Notes: generated by a model not told the origin, from the letters alone. Counted from the stretch's first letter, positions 32,400 through 44,614 are shown. The stretch: DNA of 64,000 nucleotides from Byssochlamys sp. IMV 00236 (GCA_001931875.2 MSJH02000815.1:310001-374000), one strand, 5' to 3'. Numbers and translations: made by a program.

Positions 32400-33190
32400 T
32401 GGTCTGGGTTCAGCAAGTACAGAACGCCGAAAAGTAGCAGACAGGAAAAGAAGAATATCAATCTGCAGACTGAAGATGCGGTTCTCGAGTTGTTCAGGAC
32501 TGTCTGGAAGTAGAAGAAACGTGAAGATGTAGATGCGTATGCAAATGAGCCAAGAGGAAGAAAGAATAAGTAAAGAAAGACCAGAAGCTGTGATATCCGA
32601 GTTGAAAGAGCGGTTTCTCTAGTCAGAATCTTTCCTGAAGAGGTGCCTTTTAGAATATATGAAGATCTGACCCGAGATCGAACGTCCCGATCCAGAAGTT
32701 GGATACCAAAGAGAGGTAACAAGGATAAAAGAGAGTAATCAAGATAGCTCGAGACAGACCCAAAACCCTTCTTGGAGCAGAAGTCTTAGGATCTCCCCGT
32801 TCAAAAGTCTTCTTCCAAGATATCAAGACCCAAATCGTCGAGCTCAAACGCTGAGATCGAGAAGTTAGTCGGGTATCAAAAAGAGGAACGAGAATGCAGA
32901 AAAGTAGCCAAGATAGCTGAAGACAGGTCCACCACCCTAGTAAGAGTAGAGATACCAAATCCTCTGTTCAATAGCTTTATCTGCAAGAGTGTTTCTCGGA
33001 GAATGAAGAGGTCTGACTCGTCTCGAAGCTCAAACTGTCAGATCCAGGAGTAGATATCTTAAAGAACCAAGAATGAAACAGCAAGATAGCCAAGACAGCT
33101 CAAGACAGCCACGCAACTCTACTCAGAGTATAGAATAACCATCGTTCTGTCTAGCAGCTCTCTCAGCCAAGGTGTTTGTCATGGGAAAGG
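32400..33190. repeat. Decayed tandem array, about 170-bp period
   Basis: Three clearly related units: about 32657-32832, 32833-33003 and 33005-33190; a fourth, more degraded copy seems to occupy about 32400-32655. Shared landmarks in order are a GAYCTGACNCG-like box, CAGATCCAG/GATCGAG, then AGCCAAGATAGC..GACAG (32740, 32909, about 33085), then a CT-rich block ending in TTCTCGG/TTCTTCC. Copies differ by many substitutions and small indels, so the array is old. Aligned by eye only. Confidence 0.6.
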
Positions 33191-33613
33191 AGATGTCCTG
33201 CTGTCTTTGTCGCAGCCGCGTGAGGATATATGACTCGCCGAGACCGACGACTAAGCAAGCACACGCAAAAGGGGTCACTTTTTTGCAAAATCAATGGCCC
33301 CATGACAAGAATTCACTTCATAAGTGTTGCTGGACCTTTTGTTAGGAGTCAATGACATCGTTGCCTAGCTTGTGCTGAGACGAGCTGACTGAACTGGATT
33401 GATTACTGAGCAGTACAGCGCAGGTTCGTGCTGTTTAGAACAATCTGGACTCTAGTTTTCTTTCCCATGATAATTCAAAACAAAAGGTGATTGATAGGTT
33501 TGGATATTAACAAAGAATTGTTTCCCCGAAAGGGTAACAAACAGAAAGACAATTCAAACAAGAGCATAGTCCGGTAAGTGAACAACTATACTGTATGAGA
33601 GCGGTTCATGTCT

Positions 33614-33664
33614 CGATTCGGTGGCAGAAGTTGTCCCGGGGACAACTTCTGCCACCCTAATCGG
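33614..33664. repeat. Perfect 18-bp inverted repeat with 1-bp centre
   Basis: Arms 33620-33637 (GGTGGCAGAAGTTGTCCC) and 33639-33656 are exact reverse complements around a single G at 33638. Outside the perfect core the arms continue imperfectly as CGATTC on the left and, reverse-complemented, CGATTAG on the right. It can form a cruciform or a very stable RNA hairpin. It lies 70 bp upstream of a small plus-strand frame. Confidence 0.95.
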
Positions 33665-33725
33665 CAGGATCTCCGTCTTAGAGCTGCAGAGCCCCTAGTA
33701 CTAACAGCAAAAGTCAATTCTCGCT

Positions 33726-33911
33726 ATGATGGACGACGTCAACAAGACCGAGCTCGTCGTTGCCGGGATCATAGGCGTGGTTGCCCTCACTGCCGGTAGA
33801 GCCATCTTCTCGAATATCAATCAAGCTCCCCGCAGTATTCAAGAGCAAAGAGCATCGCAGCAATCGGGAGAAACTTCGAGTCAGAAGTCCACGAAAAGCA
33901 ATAATGGGTGA
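33726..33911 (+). CDS. Possible small single-pass membrane protein, 61 aa
   Basis: Frame starting MMDDVNKTELVVAGIIG, with one hydrophobic segment (LVVAGIIGVVALTAGRAIF) followed by a polar Ser/Gln/Lys-rich tail. The organisation (short acidic N-terminus, one TM, soluble tail) is plausible for a genuine small protein, but no family is recognised and there is no splice or conservation evidence. The antisense frame is also open. Kept as a weak candidate. Confidence 0.3.
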   Translation: MMDDVNKTELVVAGIIGVVALTAGRAIFSNINQAPRSIQEQRASQQSGETSSQKSTKSNNG

Positions 33912-35648
33912 AAGCTCCGTATGTAGTAAATCCCAAGCAGCATGGGACAATCTGTCCTGATAGCAAAATACAAGTACTGATCGCATCACACTTTTAGGAA
34001 AGGACGACGACACAAAAGAAAAAGAACCAATGATAAATGCCAGTATGGTCTCTGACGATGCTAGCAAGAAGGCTCATAATCCGAAAGACGGATCTCGAAA
34101 TCCATGGAGTAAGTCAAGCCGGTCATAAAGCTTGAACAGGAGAACATGCTGACCTAGTGACAAGCTCCTGGAAGGACCTGAAGCCCTGTAATGACAAGAT
34201 ACCAAAAGGAATCAGAGGCCTGCAGACATAACGAACAACATATCGTAAACATGATAATCAAACCTCACTCTCCGTCGAGTACACTAGATCCAGATCTACC
34301 AAAACGCCCGGAACCGGCCTTCTGATAACAGGCTTTCGGGAATCGGCAGGATTGAAATGCTATTTTACGGAATCAGCCACCACCGTTTCTCAAGGCGAGA
34401 GCCCCGTAACACTGCTAAAAACAAATCTCCGAGAGGACGCCACGAGTTCTTTGCAAAATGAGGCTTCATCGAGCGTTAAATTAATGCATGGGGTAAATTA
34501 GTAATAAATCCGCCCCCGGGTCCCCAGGTCATACTCGCGGATCACCGTATGGTACTGATCCTACTTAACCTAGAAGTGATCGTCATAACTTGACTGCATT
34601 TCCTCGCTGTTTCCAGCAATCCAGCCCTCTAGATACACTCCAGACAATATGGAATCACAGCAGCTCTCACTGTAGTGTGAATTCATCTTCCCTAGCGAAA
34701 TTCATAAAAAGAAAACAGCCCCCCCTATGTAGGAAATTCTTGGCACTGTATCATTTCGGCGAGCCAAGAGTCTTGGAAGTAACAAGTAACTAACTAGTCA
34801 ACCACTCGTAGAAATGTGGCTTGAGGGGGAAAGGGACTGGAAATATGGTCCTTCTCGTGAAAGTTGTCCAGTAGCAAGATAAGATCCAGGGGTTATTAGC
34901 AAATCATACTGAATGTCCAATTCTAGATCGTATGTTAGCCTAAGCCACAACATTATTATTGGAGGAATGTGGAATTCCGCAAAGTAGCGGCCCCAGTGTA
35001 TGTTCCACCCAAAATATGATACAGCATTCAATAAATTATGCTCACTGTTTGCGGATTTCACCGGAGCTTTGTGCTATGTATTATTATTATTGATGGGGAT
35101 TCTCACACGCATGTCTCAGTCAGGATTGCTATATAGGACTCTCCTCTGGATATGGAATTCCTTGTATATTGACTAATTAGTTAAGACATGCTACGAGATT
35201 GCAGTCTATACTTGTCTGAATTGTCTCCATCTATGGTAACTGTACAGATAAGAGAAGACAACGTAGACTCCGCATCTTCTCTAGGGAAAAAGAAAAAGAA
35301 ATTTAGGAAATGGTAAAATATTTGTGAACCATCACTTGAACTCCTGAACACGATGCGGAGGGCCCGCAAGGCCGAGCAATTAAGAAAAAAGAATAAGAGA
35401 AATTGGTATTTTGTCCCAAAAAAAGACAAGTGATAATAGGAAATGCTTCGGTTCTGTCCGCACAATGCAATTATATGGGATAACGATTGGTTAGATCACG
35501 ACACTCGCTGACTGGCCAGCCAGAATCAGAGCGTGTTCATAGATCTGTAAATGGACAGACACATAGTCGTCTTGACCAGGAAAGTGATACTTGCTAATGC
35601 AAGGAATCAAGAAGAGACGGCGGGCTATGGTTATCGAAGGGAATGACA
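33912..35648. other. Gene-poor region, 1.7 kb
   Basis: No supportable gene on either strand. Short frames are random-looking. Sequence is mixed AT-rich (about 34950-35420) with a T-rich minus-strand stretch at 35280-35420. I cannot identify a transposon relic. Confidence 0.35.
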
Positions 35649-37192
35649 TCAAGCCGTAGGCATCGGTAACGACGTTAGCGGCATGGGAGGATGAGGCTTC
35701 TCGTCCTCCTCGAACATTAAATTCTCGAGCTTCTGTGTCATTCTTGCACAGAACGGGTCGACATAGTTCGTCCACAGGCTGGCACAGATGTAGACAAGCA
35801 CGATCCAGCAGGGGATACTGATGGCAACCACCCACGGAGGCCGGATGTGGAGCCATGGTGGCGGAATAACATTACCATCCGCATCGACGGTCTCCTCCCA
35901 GGGCTGCCCAGTGATTCCGTAAAGCATCCAGACTAGGGGCACCCGGAGCAGGGTACCGTGGACGAGATATACAGCGAAACTCTGCTTTCCAAGCCAGAGT
36001 AGCAATCGACTCGACAAGAACTCCTTCACTCCTGGAGAAATGAAAATGGCGAAGATGATGCAGTCGGCAGCGATAGCGGTATATCGCTTTCCGATATTGA
36101 CTTCTGGCGGGAAGATGTAGTTCGAGAGCCACAGCATGGCATTCGACCAGCCGGACCACTCAGGATGTTCTCCGGGGTATCCAGCAACGAAGAGACCAAA
36201 TGCACATACTGATGCGGCAACGATCTTTCGAAGCCAGCTGTGCGTGTCAACGAATTCCTTGAAGTTCAGATCATAGGACAAATCACAAAGGAGCATTCCG
36301 TACACAGCCTGCGTCTGGAAGGTCTCTGTGGGAAAAAGGTTAGCGACTAGATAGACCATGCCACGAAACGAACAGGCAACTTACCAACATCCTTTCCTGC
36401 GTCCTGGTGGAAGTAAAGGAGCATGCCGACGTAGACCATAAAACGATAGCGGAACTTCAGATACATGGTGGCGAACAGCAGGATATAGACCAACATTGAA
36501 GCCTTCAGAAGAGGCAGGAGAGCCCACTGGTGGTCATCGTAGGCCATGTATCCCGTCGTCCAGGTGCTCAGGAAGTTCTTGAACAGCCGGATCACCTCCT
36601 TATAGAAGGAATCCTCCAGGTCCGGGGCCGCATAACGACACCACCAGCAGTCAGATCGGTTGGCCACCGTAAAGCCTCCGCACTGAGCGATCACCCACGA
36701 AATCACCATGGCGATGGTGGCCGGGAAGATCAAACGAGGCGGACGGCGGAAGGCACTCTTGGCGATGGTCGTAAAGGCGGACTGGGTGTTTCCCGCTCGG
36801 GAGAGCTTCAGCGGCTTCAATGCACACACATAGCCGGTGAGAAAGGCGAAGATGGTGACGCCAATACGGCCTTGCCACGGGATTCGAAATACAGGCCACT
36901 GAAGCAGCCGCGGAGCTGCATCTGGTGTGTCGCGCGGCGAAAACAGATCATAGTCCCATGCTCGTGCCAAATGGGTGAGGACTACCATAAACGATGCGAT
37001 TCCTCGGAGACCCTATGAGAGTCATGTCAGTCTCTTGATGGTCGTGGACAGCTGGAGAATTAGACATACATCAACCCATTTAACGGTCTTCTTGGGATCT
37101 CCCTTCACTGAGGGGTCTCCGCCGGACCATGGGAGCGCCGCGGGGATGGTCTCCCGCAGTCGCTCGTAGATATACGAAGGATTGTAAGACAT
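35649..37192 (-). CDS. Acyltransferase-3 family multi-pass membrane O-acyltransferase
   Basis: Predicted 475-aa polytopic membrane enzyme of the acyltransferase 3 (OafA/NolL) family, which moves acetyl or other acyl groups onto sugars, lipids or small molecules at a membrane. Exons: 37192-37070, 37012-36385, 36325-35649. A soluble N-terminus (MSYNPSYIYERLRETIPAAL) precedes KWVDGLRGIASFMVVLTHLA, the family's R-x10-H type signature (Arg and His in the first TM region). About ten hydrophobic segments follow, with HGTLLRVPLVWMLYGITG near the C-terminus, and a cytosolic acidic/Pro-rich tail. The acceptor is unknown; fungal homologues occur both alone and in secondary-metabolite clusters. No cluster genes are adjacent here. 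Confidence 0.86.
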
Positions 37193-40100
37193 AGTACCGT
37201 ATGAGACGCTAAACTCGAGAGAACCCAATCGACATATCCAACAAAAAGAGGCAGAAGGTCCCTACCCGGAAGGTTGCTGTAGCTGGGGCGGATGCTTTTA
37301 AAAGATCAAAAGAACGACGAGGAAACGATAGATAGACCGGGGAAATGCAACCAGGTTTAAGCGTATTGTCTGTTAGCAGCCGCGTGAGCAGGTAGAAAAG
37401 GGATCTAAGGCGAGAACGGGCAGCATACTGATTAATTTGGAGAAGGGGGGGCAAAAGCTCCATGTCCCAGCCAAGAAGCCGGCCAAGCCAGCCAAGAAGA
37501 CAAGCCCATGTATGAGCCTATTCCGAGGATCGATTGCGCCATATCCGGAAGTACCATGACCACTCGTTGACTCCATCCAGCGGTCGATCTGGTACCATCC
37601 CTTCCATACTCGGTTGTGAACCACTCAGAGTACGTCAGTGTCGCGGCTGCGAGCCGTCGCCGGGAACAGTTGTTGGTGAATGACTGGTAATGATCATTGT
37701 TAGCTATCCTGTGCAGTCTTTTGCTTCCTGTTCCTGGCCTGTACCATACGGAAGGAGAGTGGGATTCCACCGTCGGCCCATGCCAGAGCCCGTTTAGGGA
37801 ATGGGGAATACTCAAGAGGGAATAGAATAACATTTAATATTATTATCGAGAGCCCTTGCGGTGAGACAGCGTGACGGTTCAGCTCTGGGCAGTTCCACCG
37901 GTTCAGTCCCTTGTGGTGCCGGATTTGGCGTTGGATCTTCTTAACTCGCTCGTGGCCGGAACTAAACATGGCCCACGATCCACCAGTCCCTGGGCCGTCT
38001 TCTGAACTTGTCGCCGTTCTCAGTCGTGTGCCCCTTGGATCTGCCGCTAAGAAAACTCGTTAAGGTTAAGTCTGTTCTCCAGTATCGAACTTATTAAGCA
38101 GAGGTTGACAGCTAACTAGTTAGGGACTATCCAGTAGCCTCGGTTCATACGCAACAACAGCATTCATTATTATTTAACAGCATTGTCTTCCATACTTCTG
38201 GTCTCGAACCACGGATCACATTCGAGTCGGCGCGGTATGTGGCCAGTGGCTGTCAACTTTGCAAGCGGCCCTCGACAGAGATAAGGAGAAGAATTCAATC
38301 AGAACAGTCACAATGCCGGGATCAGTTCGTGACCAGGTCTGGCCCAGAACGTGGATTAACTATCGACTCTGGGTTGTCGCGAGAATGTAAGACGCGTCAC
38401 CTGCTTCCACCGTCTCCGTACGATGATAACATTGCGACGAGACAAGGCTGTAACTGCATCTTGCTCTAGCTAGCTAGTCGATGCGCCCAGCGGTTCTCCA
38501 GGCTCCTTGCGGCGTAGATGAGTACGCAACGGGGAGAGAGCGCGCCGCAAGAGACCATTTGCAACCCCCATCACGCCATAAGGAGGACGCGTCTCATGGC
38601 AAAGTACTACCAAGAATCAGGATACGCTCTGGAATGAATGATATGGAACAAAACATTCGTCTTGGAATCAATTAGCCCATGAATCCACTAGCAGATCGAC
38701 CCTGAAATTCATCAAGATAAAGATGATTGATGATTAATCACTCGACGGAAAGATAGTTTAACTACTTAACTACATATTAGTTAGTTAACTGGATGATTAA
38801 AACGGACTCCTTCAGATCGATTAAACTATGCCTGTCATACTCGGGTTATAAACAATTTTTCAGCATTGACCAGGCAGCGACAGAGCATCGGGATTCTGCT
38901 ATTCTCTTCGATAATCATTCGATAAGTATCATCCAGGGCGAGATATTCGCTATCTATCGGGATTCTAAGTACTACTGCAACCCCAGAAAGTAGTAGTAAC
39001 AAGTACCTATATCAACTGATACGCGCTAACTATCCACTAGCCTGAAGCGCAACTATAGAATAATACAGTTATACTCCATATATAGATCTATTTATTAGTC
39101 TAGTCCAGTTCCCCAGACAAGTTTACTCTACTGAGAAAGTAGCGTTTGAACTCGATACTCGATTCGTCATCAGGGGGTTCTTAGCTGACCGCGCTGCAAC
39201 CCTTTTCGACTTTTCTCGTGGCCCAAAACAACAAAGCACAATCTAACTAGACTGGTTCGGAACGCTTGCGACACTGATAATCCGAATAGGTATCCCATCT
39301 CTCCTTGACCTGAACTAAACAAGGCTCTAACATCTGTCGGCTGCGGCAGTTCACGGTATCAGATTTGGTTTTGATCTATACCGTTAAACTGCCACTAGGA
39401 GAACTCTAGACTTGGCAACTCCAGACTTTGCGTAATAGTAATGGAAGCAGTCGTTTGAAAGCCTAGTTGGGACAGAAGAAACGTGAATAATATGGATTGC
39501 ATCCTCCTGCACGCATCTCTGAATGGAATAGAGTGCCAAGGGATTCATCTCGATTGCAGATCTGGGCTCGTGTGTGGGACTGTCAATGACAGTCTCAATC
39601 CTACGCTCGCTAAGTAGTCTAGTTGAATATCCCCTGGCAATGTGTCGGCGTATATAAAGCAAACGCCAGGTGATCTGTCAATCATCCGTTTGTGGCGGAT
39701 TCTTTGAATCCTGATTATGCTGGATTACTACTAGATTACTAGATTGCTAGGATCTAGATTCTTTGTATGCTAGAGATAAATATGGGATCATATCCCCCCC
39801 TAGACCTAGAGTCAAGCAAGCAATTCAGATCCTGCTTCCGTGCTCTTTAGGATTCGACACAATGTCGTAAGAGCTGGATCCAGTTTAAACTGCAGCATCT
39901 AACCGCAACGGACTCAATCATACCGGTATCATCACGTTCAGGCATCAACTGGAGAATGAACGATCATTATCTATCCCCCATAGCCTACTGCTGTTAGGCG
40001 ACAATAGCCTTTGCCGTACATACTTAACTTAACAACCACGACAAAGTCCCTTAGAGTGGTAGCTCCAGTCTCGCAAGGATGTGATATAGTGGTAAAGTGT

Positions 40101-40343
40101 CATTCATTCTTTCATTAACCCTATTCCGAATAGCCAACATTATTATATCTACTCCGGTAAAGAAATAAGAATTCCCGTCCTAAACCTGGGACTAGAAATA
40201 TGCTCCGTAGTAATGTACATGGTATCATAGAAAAAAAACTAAAAAGTCAATGGATAATGTGCCCTCTCAAGATCAATCCCAGGATGCAACTTTTGTGGAC
40301 ATGAAGAACTTTTTTCTTTTCACCTGAATGTGATCTTAAAGCC
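37193..40343. other. Largest gene-free stretch, 3.15 kb
   Basis: I find no convincing gene. The proximal part is the acyltransferase promoter. From about 38690 to 39110 the sequence is AT-rich with repeated TTAGTTA/TAACTA words (38760-38790) and CTAGAT words near 39725-39760. Frames of 60-130 codons lack gene-like codon use or motifs. Decayed mobile-element sequence is possible but not demonstrated. Confidence 0.4.
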
Positions 40344-41683
40344 TTATCGAAACAGCCTTCTGCCACCAGAGCCAACACTCCACGTGAAGGCACCCCGAAC
40401 GCCCAGATTCTGCAAACTCAACCCTGACATTCCGACCCCGCCTCCTTCGCAGTCGCGTTTGTACCGCCGTAGTGCCTCACGGAGGTGCGTCGGAAGAAGC
40501 TGGCCGCGGTGTGGATTGGGAGGAAGCTTGAATTCCCTCTTTGGACGGATCTGCTCTTGACTAGGAGTAGCAGGTATTGTGCTCTGCGATAACGGTGCGC
40601 TGGCTGGATTGTACTGGCCATTACCGGGAACTGATGGAGGAGGTATATGGTGAGGAACCGAAGACGGTACAGTGTCTCCATTTCGCTCAGCTGGCTCTTG
40701 CTTCACGCCGTTCTGCTTCTGCTCCGTTGTTGCTGATGTCTCCGCTGACTTGGAGGGTTCGGGTGTCGACTGAGACGCGGCTTGGGCTGCAGCTGCTTTT
40801 GCTGCTTCAGCTCTTGCTGCTTCTGCCGCTCTGACCTCGGCCAGTCTAGCTTCTTCCGCGGCCTCTTCAGCCTCGAAAGCAGCCAGAGCAGCCTGATCAT
40901 GGGCCTCTGCCCACTCCGCCTGCACCGTTCGAGCCTTTTCGATGATTTCTCCAGCAAACACCTTAGTGAAACCGTTAATTGTTGTTACCACACTGGCCGG
41001 CACAGACTGCGAAAGCGCATGGTTGACGATTCGACGCAGAGTTTCTTTTCTTAGTTTCGCACGTTTAAATAGATCGTAACGAGCAGATTGGATCGGATTG
41101 AAGGCGTCAACGAGAATCCTGGAAAACAGTCAGATAAGTACGAATCCAACTTATGGGAACGCTTTTGCAACACATACGCGAGATTCTTCTTCTCGGCCTC
41201 CGTATCCGTAGGGCCTTCATCTCCCCCCAGCAGCTCTCCCTCATCGTCAAAGTCTTCATCCTCATCCGCATCGTCGCCGCCTCCCCCTCCACCTGCTCTG
41301 ACCGAGCTACCATCTGCATCAACGGAACCTGTCCGCGTCCCATCAACCGTCCCCGCTCGCGTGCTCATGGCATCTTCCCTTTCTCTCTCCTTCTCGGCCT
41401 TGCTCTTGCGCCCGCGTTTCTTCATTTTCGCTCCTGCGAAAACACCTTCACCTGTACCCACGCTCGCACCGCCCAAACTCCCTGTAAAACTGCCCGTCAC
41501 ACTGCCCGCATCGCTGGCCGCGCTAAATGCGCGCGGATCTGCAACAGAAGAAGCGGGAAACGATGTCTGTCGAAGCGGGTGCATGCGAGGGCGCTTGATG
41601 CCTGGCTGTGATGCCGTAGACGAGATAGAAGGCCGCTTGCGCGGGTTGGGCGGGTTTTGCTGAAGGGGCGGAGGCGATGACAT
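40344..41683 (-). CDS. taf11: Transcription initiation factor TFIID subunit 11 (TAF11)
   Basis: Predicted 426-aa TFIID subunit. Exons: 41683-41178 and 41118-40344. The histone-fold domain spans about residues 170-245 and is clear from ARYDLFKRAKLRKETLRRIV, NHALSQSVPASVVTTINGF and TKVFAGEIIEKARTVQ, matching human TAF11/TAFII28, which pairs with TAF13 and contacts TBP-TFIIA. It is flanked by a long low-complexity N-terminus (Ser/Gly/Asp-rich, basic KMKKRGRKSKAEKE at about 100) and an Ala/Glu helix followed by a Gln/Pro-rich C-terminus, usual in fungi. Start chosen at MSSPPPLQQNPP. A second TAF gene (TAF6) lies 4 kb away on the same strand. Confidence 0.92.
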
Positions 41684-42543
41684 CCTGACGAGAAGCTGAA
41701 ACTGGTATTGCTTTTTCTGTTCGTGATTCGAATAGCGGCGCTGTTGCAGTGAATATACAGCGTATTCCCACCACCTGCGTTTTGATGGAGAATAGAGTGA
41801 CGCAAGCTCCAAGATGGCCGAAATGTAAGGGTTTATTCTTCAAGGTCGAATACAAGTCGATGTCAATATATTGAAAGTCATGCGAATTTGAAAGGACTGC
41901 CGCACAGGTGGCGGGGTAAGGGTGGAATAATCCAGAGGTTGAGTGAGCAGAGCGGAGAACATGTCGCGGAGATGCGCAGATGAAGTGAAGCTGATGGATG
42001 ACCCGATAAGGCAAGCGTGCCAAGACCACTTTCCATTCACTGATGGTATCTATTGTTCCATAATAGTCCATTGCAGAATATTTATTGCGGAATAATATTT
42101 AATGTGATTCTCTTCATCAGTGCTCTCCATACATACTTATTATTACATTTTCCAGGTATTCACCTGGCCTCTGTGGACGTCTTGGTCACCAGTCTTCTTA
42201 CAACTACAAAAACCACATCATACCAAGTGGCTTTATCTTCCTGATCTTCTCCAGAGGCAAAACTACCTTGCCATCACGCACATCTCACATTAAGAATTCA
42301 TTAGCAAGTTACATAAAGAGTGGTGAGAAGCGAAGCCGAGATACAGATACGCAAAAGCCAAAAAAAAAAGTCCATATACTCTTCTGGCTAATATTCCAAC
42401 GCTTAGCCCTAATAGCAAAGGAATGTGCGGTTTCAGAACAGAACATCAGACACGGGAGACGAGATACAAGAAATAGAAAACCCATGAGCTTCCTTTTCAG
42501 GTAAGACCATGGGTTATAGCCAAGGGAAACGACCCCAGATTCA
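41684..42543. other. TAF11 promoter and AdoMetDC 3' flank
   Basis: 860 bp between minus-strand genes. AT-rich segments with TAATAATAT words near 42065-42110; a run of nine As at 42361-42369. No gene is seen. Confidence 0.4.
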
Positions 42544-44105
42544 TCAGAACCCATACTCTCCAATCCTCGGGGCACCGCCCTTCCAGTCGTTGCGCTCATA
42601 GTAGCGGAAAACCAGATCGTAGCCATCGAGATCGTGGACGATACGGTCAACCCGGCGGTAACCGGGGATTTGCTCCATCCCGGCATTCCGGCGAGCAGCG
42701 TGACGAGAAAGCGTCTTAACGCTGTCGACGTCGCTGTCGGCTTGATCGACGCCTGGCTTCGCCTCGAAGAGAGTCACGCTAAAACGTCCAGGTTTGAAAA
42801 TGTCCACAACGTGCTTGACGATGTCAGCAGTCTCCCGGCCCTTCTGCGCATGGGGCACGTTTGTCTCAAAAGACGCGTAGGAACAGTGAGGTTCCGGTGT
42901 GACGTGCACAGTGAAGTAGTGCGTCCCAGATGCACCTTCAGGGGCCGGAATAACACCGTTAGCAGAAAATCCGCAGGGCGTGAACAGATACGCATCTATG
43001 CGAGACTCGGGATATTTGCTGGTCGGGTAGACGTCCGACAATCCACTGGTCTCCGATACGACAGTTCCCAGCGCATGTCCTTCCGTAGTGAGCTCCGGGG
43101 GCAAGGTCTTGCCGCCGTCGGAGCCCTCGTCACTCATGTCCGAAGAGTTGCTGAACACGTCGAAGTGATCTTTGCTCTCCTGCTCAATCTTCCTGTAACG
43201 GGTTTCTGCGACCGCACTCGCATGGTCGAGATAGAACTGCTTGGCGTTCTCCTCTTCCAGGTCCGTCATCAGGATCTCAAGCGTTTCGTCATACTCTTCG
43301 CCCTTCTCCACTTCGGTTTTGGCCGCAGCCATATCTCCAGGCAAATTGAGAACCTTGGTCTGGGTCTCATGCGTAGGACTCTCGGGAGGAGTCAGCGTAG
43401 TATATGGCTCGGTCAAGTACAAGTACCAATGCTCCCCATTCATCTTTCCAATCATGTAAGCGCTTCCACCAAGGAAAAGCTTGTCCAAGGTATTGACCTC
43501 ATCTCTCCAGCTGCGGTGAGGGCCGCGCTGGCGGTCTGGAAAGAGGAAATTCTTCCGACTGTAAAACACACGATAAGGCGCAGCAGCAACGCCAATTCCC
43601 CTCGACGTAGGGGCAGTGGACTTCGGGAATCCGGCAAAGAGAGCCGCAATCTCCAAAATACGTGGTAATCCGGATAGCAGTGTGGTCGTGCCACAAGTCT
43701 TGAGGATCAGTTTGTGAGGCCAGACAAACATGCTGGACTCGGAAAGGAGATAGGCGTCGACATCATCGGACTCCACGATAGACAGCACCTTGCAGTTTAC
43801 GAGGTCAAGCATGTCTTTCCATATTTCCGCAGGAACGGCCTTAAGGCCGGTAGGCTCAGAAGCTCCGAGGAGATTCTTAGCAGACGGAGCGAACCAGACT
43901 TCTAGAAGCTTTTCAGGTCCTTATGATCATTACGTTAGCAATATGACTCTGGCACAAAAGGGATTTCTGTAAAGGATGACAAACCTTCGAATGCATTGGT
44001 CGAGTCAAGATCGACGGTAGCTTCATGATTGATCGTAAGAGACGGCGTCCCGGCAAACGAGGACGGGGAAGTCGTATAGTTCTTGGGGATCCCAATGTAC
44101 ACCAT
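42544..44105 (-). CDS. S-adenosylmethionine decarboxylase proenzyme
   Basis: Predicted 498-aa pyruvoyl enzyme that makes decarboxylated AdoMet, the aminopropyl donor for spermidine and spermine. Exons: 44105-43985 and 43919-42544 (65-nt intron with GTTTGT donor). The N-terminus has NAFEGPEKLLEVWF, with the two catalytic-pocket Glu residues. The self-cleavage site LLSESSMFV puts processing between Glu101 and Ser102, which becomes the pyruvoyl group. The Cys of KTCGTTTLL, the Ser of FTPCGFSANGV and the His of HYFTVHVTPE are the other known processing/catalytic residues. An acidic insert of about 80 residues (after YTTLTPPES) makes it longer than the animal enzyme, as in other fungi. The leader upstream is long and carries short ORFs, suggesting polyamine-linked translational control. 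Confidence 0.95.
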
Positions 44106-44569
44106 ATCCGTCGTTCAGCAGAGATAAGTCTGCTTATAAATGGGGATGCGAAAGCGAAGAGCGATTTAGGAGTGTCCGTGATACTTGAGAGAGCAAGCTT
44201 GTGGAAGCACTATCTGCCACCCAGACGAACAATGCGGTGTCCGTCTGAGAAGAGAAGGCCCGTTATCCAAACGGAGAGGCTGGCAAATCGGCCAGCTAGG
44301 ATGATCGTACGATATAAACTCCCCGAAGGGTCGTTATGGAGGTCGAGTGGAAAGAGGAAGGAGGAAAATCTTGGGGCAGGGAATTGTGACTATCGGAAGT
44401 GACCCTCGTCCTGAAGATACCGATACCTGTTAGAGTATCGGGTCTAGCAGCCGAGAGTATCTGCTCTGCTGGTAATATGGTGTAGAGATTTGTAGACGTG
44501 AAAGTGAGAACTCGTGTTATCTGGGCCTGGGTAGCAAAAATGAAGAGTCAGTCTGGGGTCCACGTCCCA

Positions 44570-44614
44570 CTAGATGGCAGAGGCACTGTCATGACAATAT
44601 TCACGACGCAACAT
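44570..44614 (-). promoter_or_regulatory. Candidate second uORF in AdoMetDC leader
   Basis: ATG at 44614 opens a 14-codon frame (MLRREYCHDSASAI) ending in TAG. An overlapping 14-codon frame starts at 44592 in another phase (MTVPLPSSGTWTPD). They would be the nearest upstream ATGs to the main start if the leader is contiguous. Role unknown. Confidence 0.25.

Larger units (their letters stand above)
32275..33725. other. Repeat-bearing intergenic region
   Basis: 1.45 kb between the kinase-like gene (-) and a small plus-strand frame. More than half is the degenerate tandem array described separately. The distal part holds the 37-bp palindrome. Minus-strand frames of about 100 codons inside the array are hydrophobic but probably not genes. 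Confidence 0.5.

Noticed and set aside
32381..32958. Two hydrophobic minus-strand frames of about 100 codons in the repeat array
   Set aside because: They overlap each other in different phases, start at non-conserved points within the diverged repeats, and have stops in the neighbouring copy, so they look like remnants and not working genes.
41088..41663. 191-codon plus-strand frame over TAF11
   Set aside because: Low-complexity Ser/Pro translation produced by the Gly/Asp/Ser-rich part of TAF11 on the other strand.
42634..43668. 344-codon plus-strand open frame opposite the AdoMetDC gene
   Set aside because: It is exactly antisense to a conserved, GC-rich coding exon; strong codon bias keeps the opposite strand free of stops. 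The translation shows no fold-like pattern.
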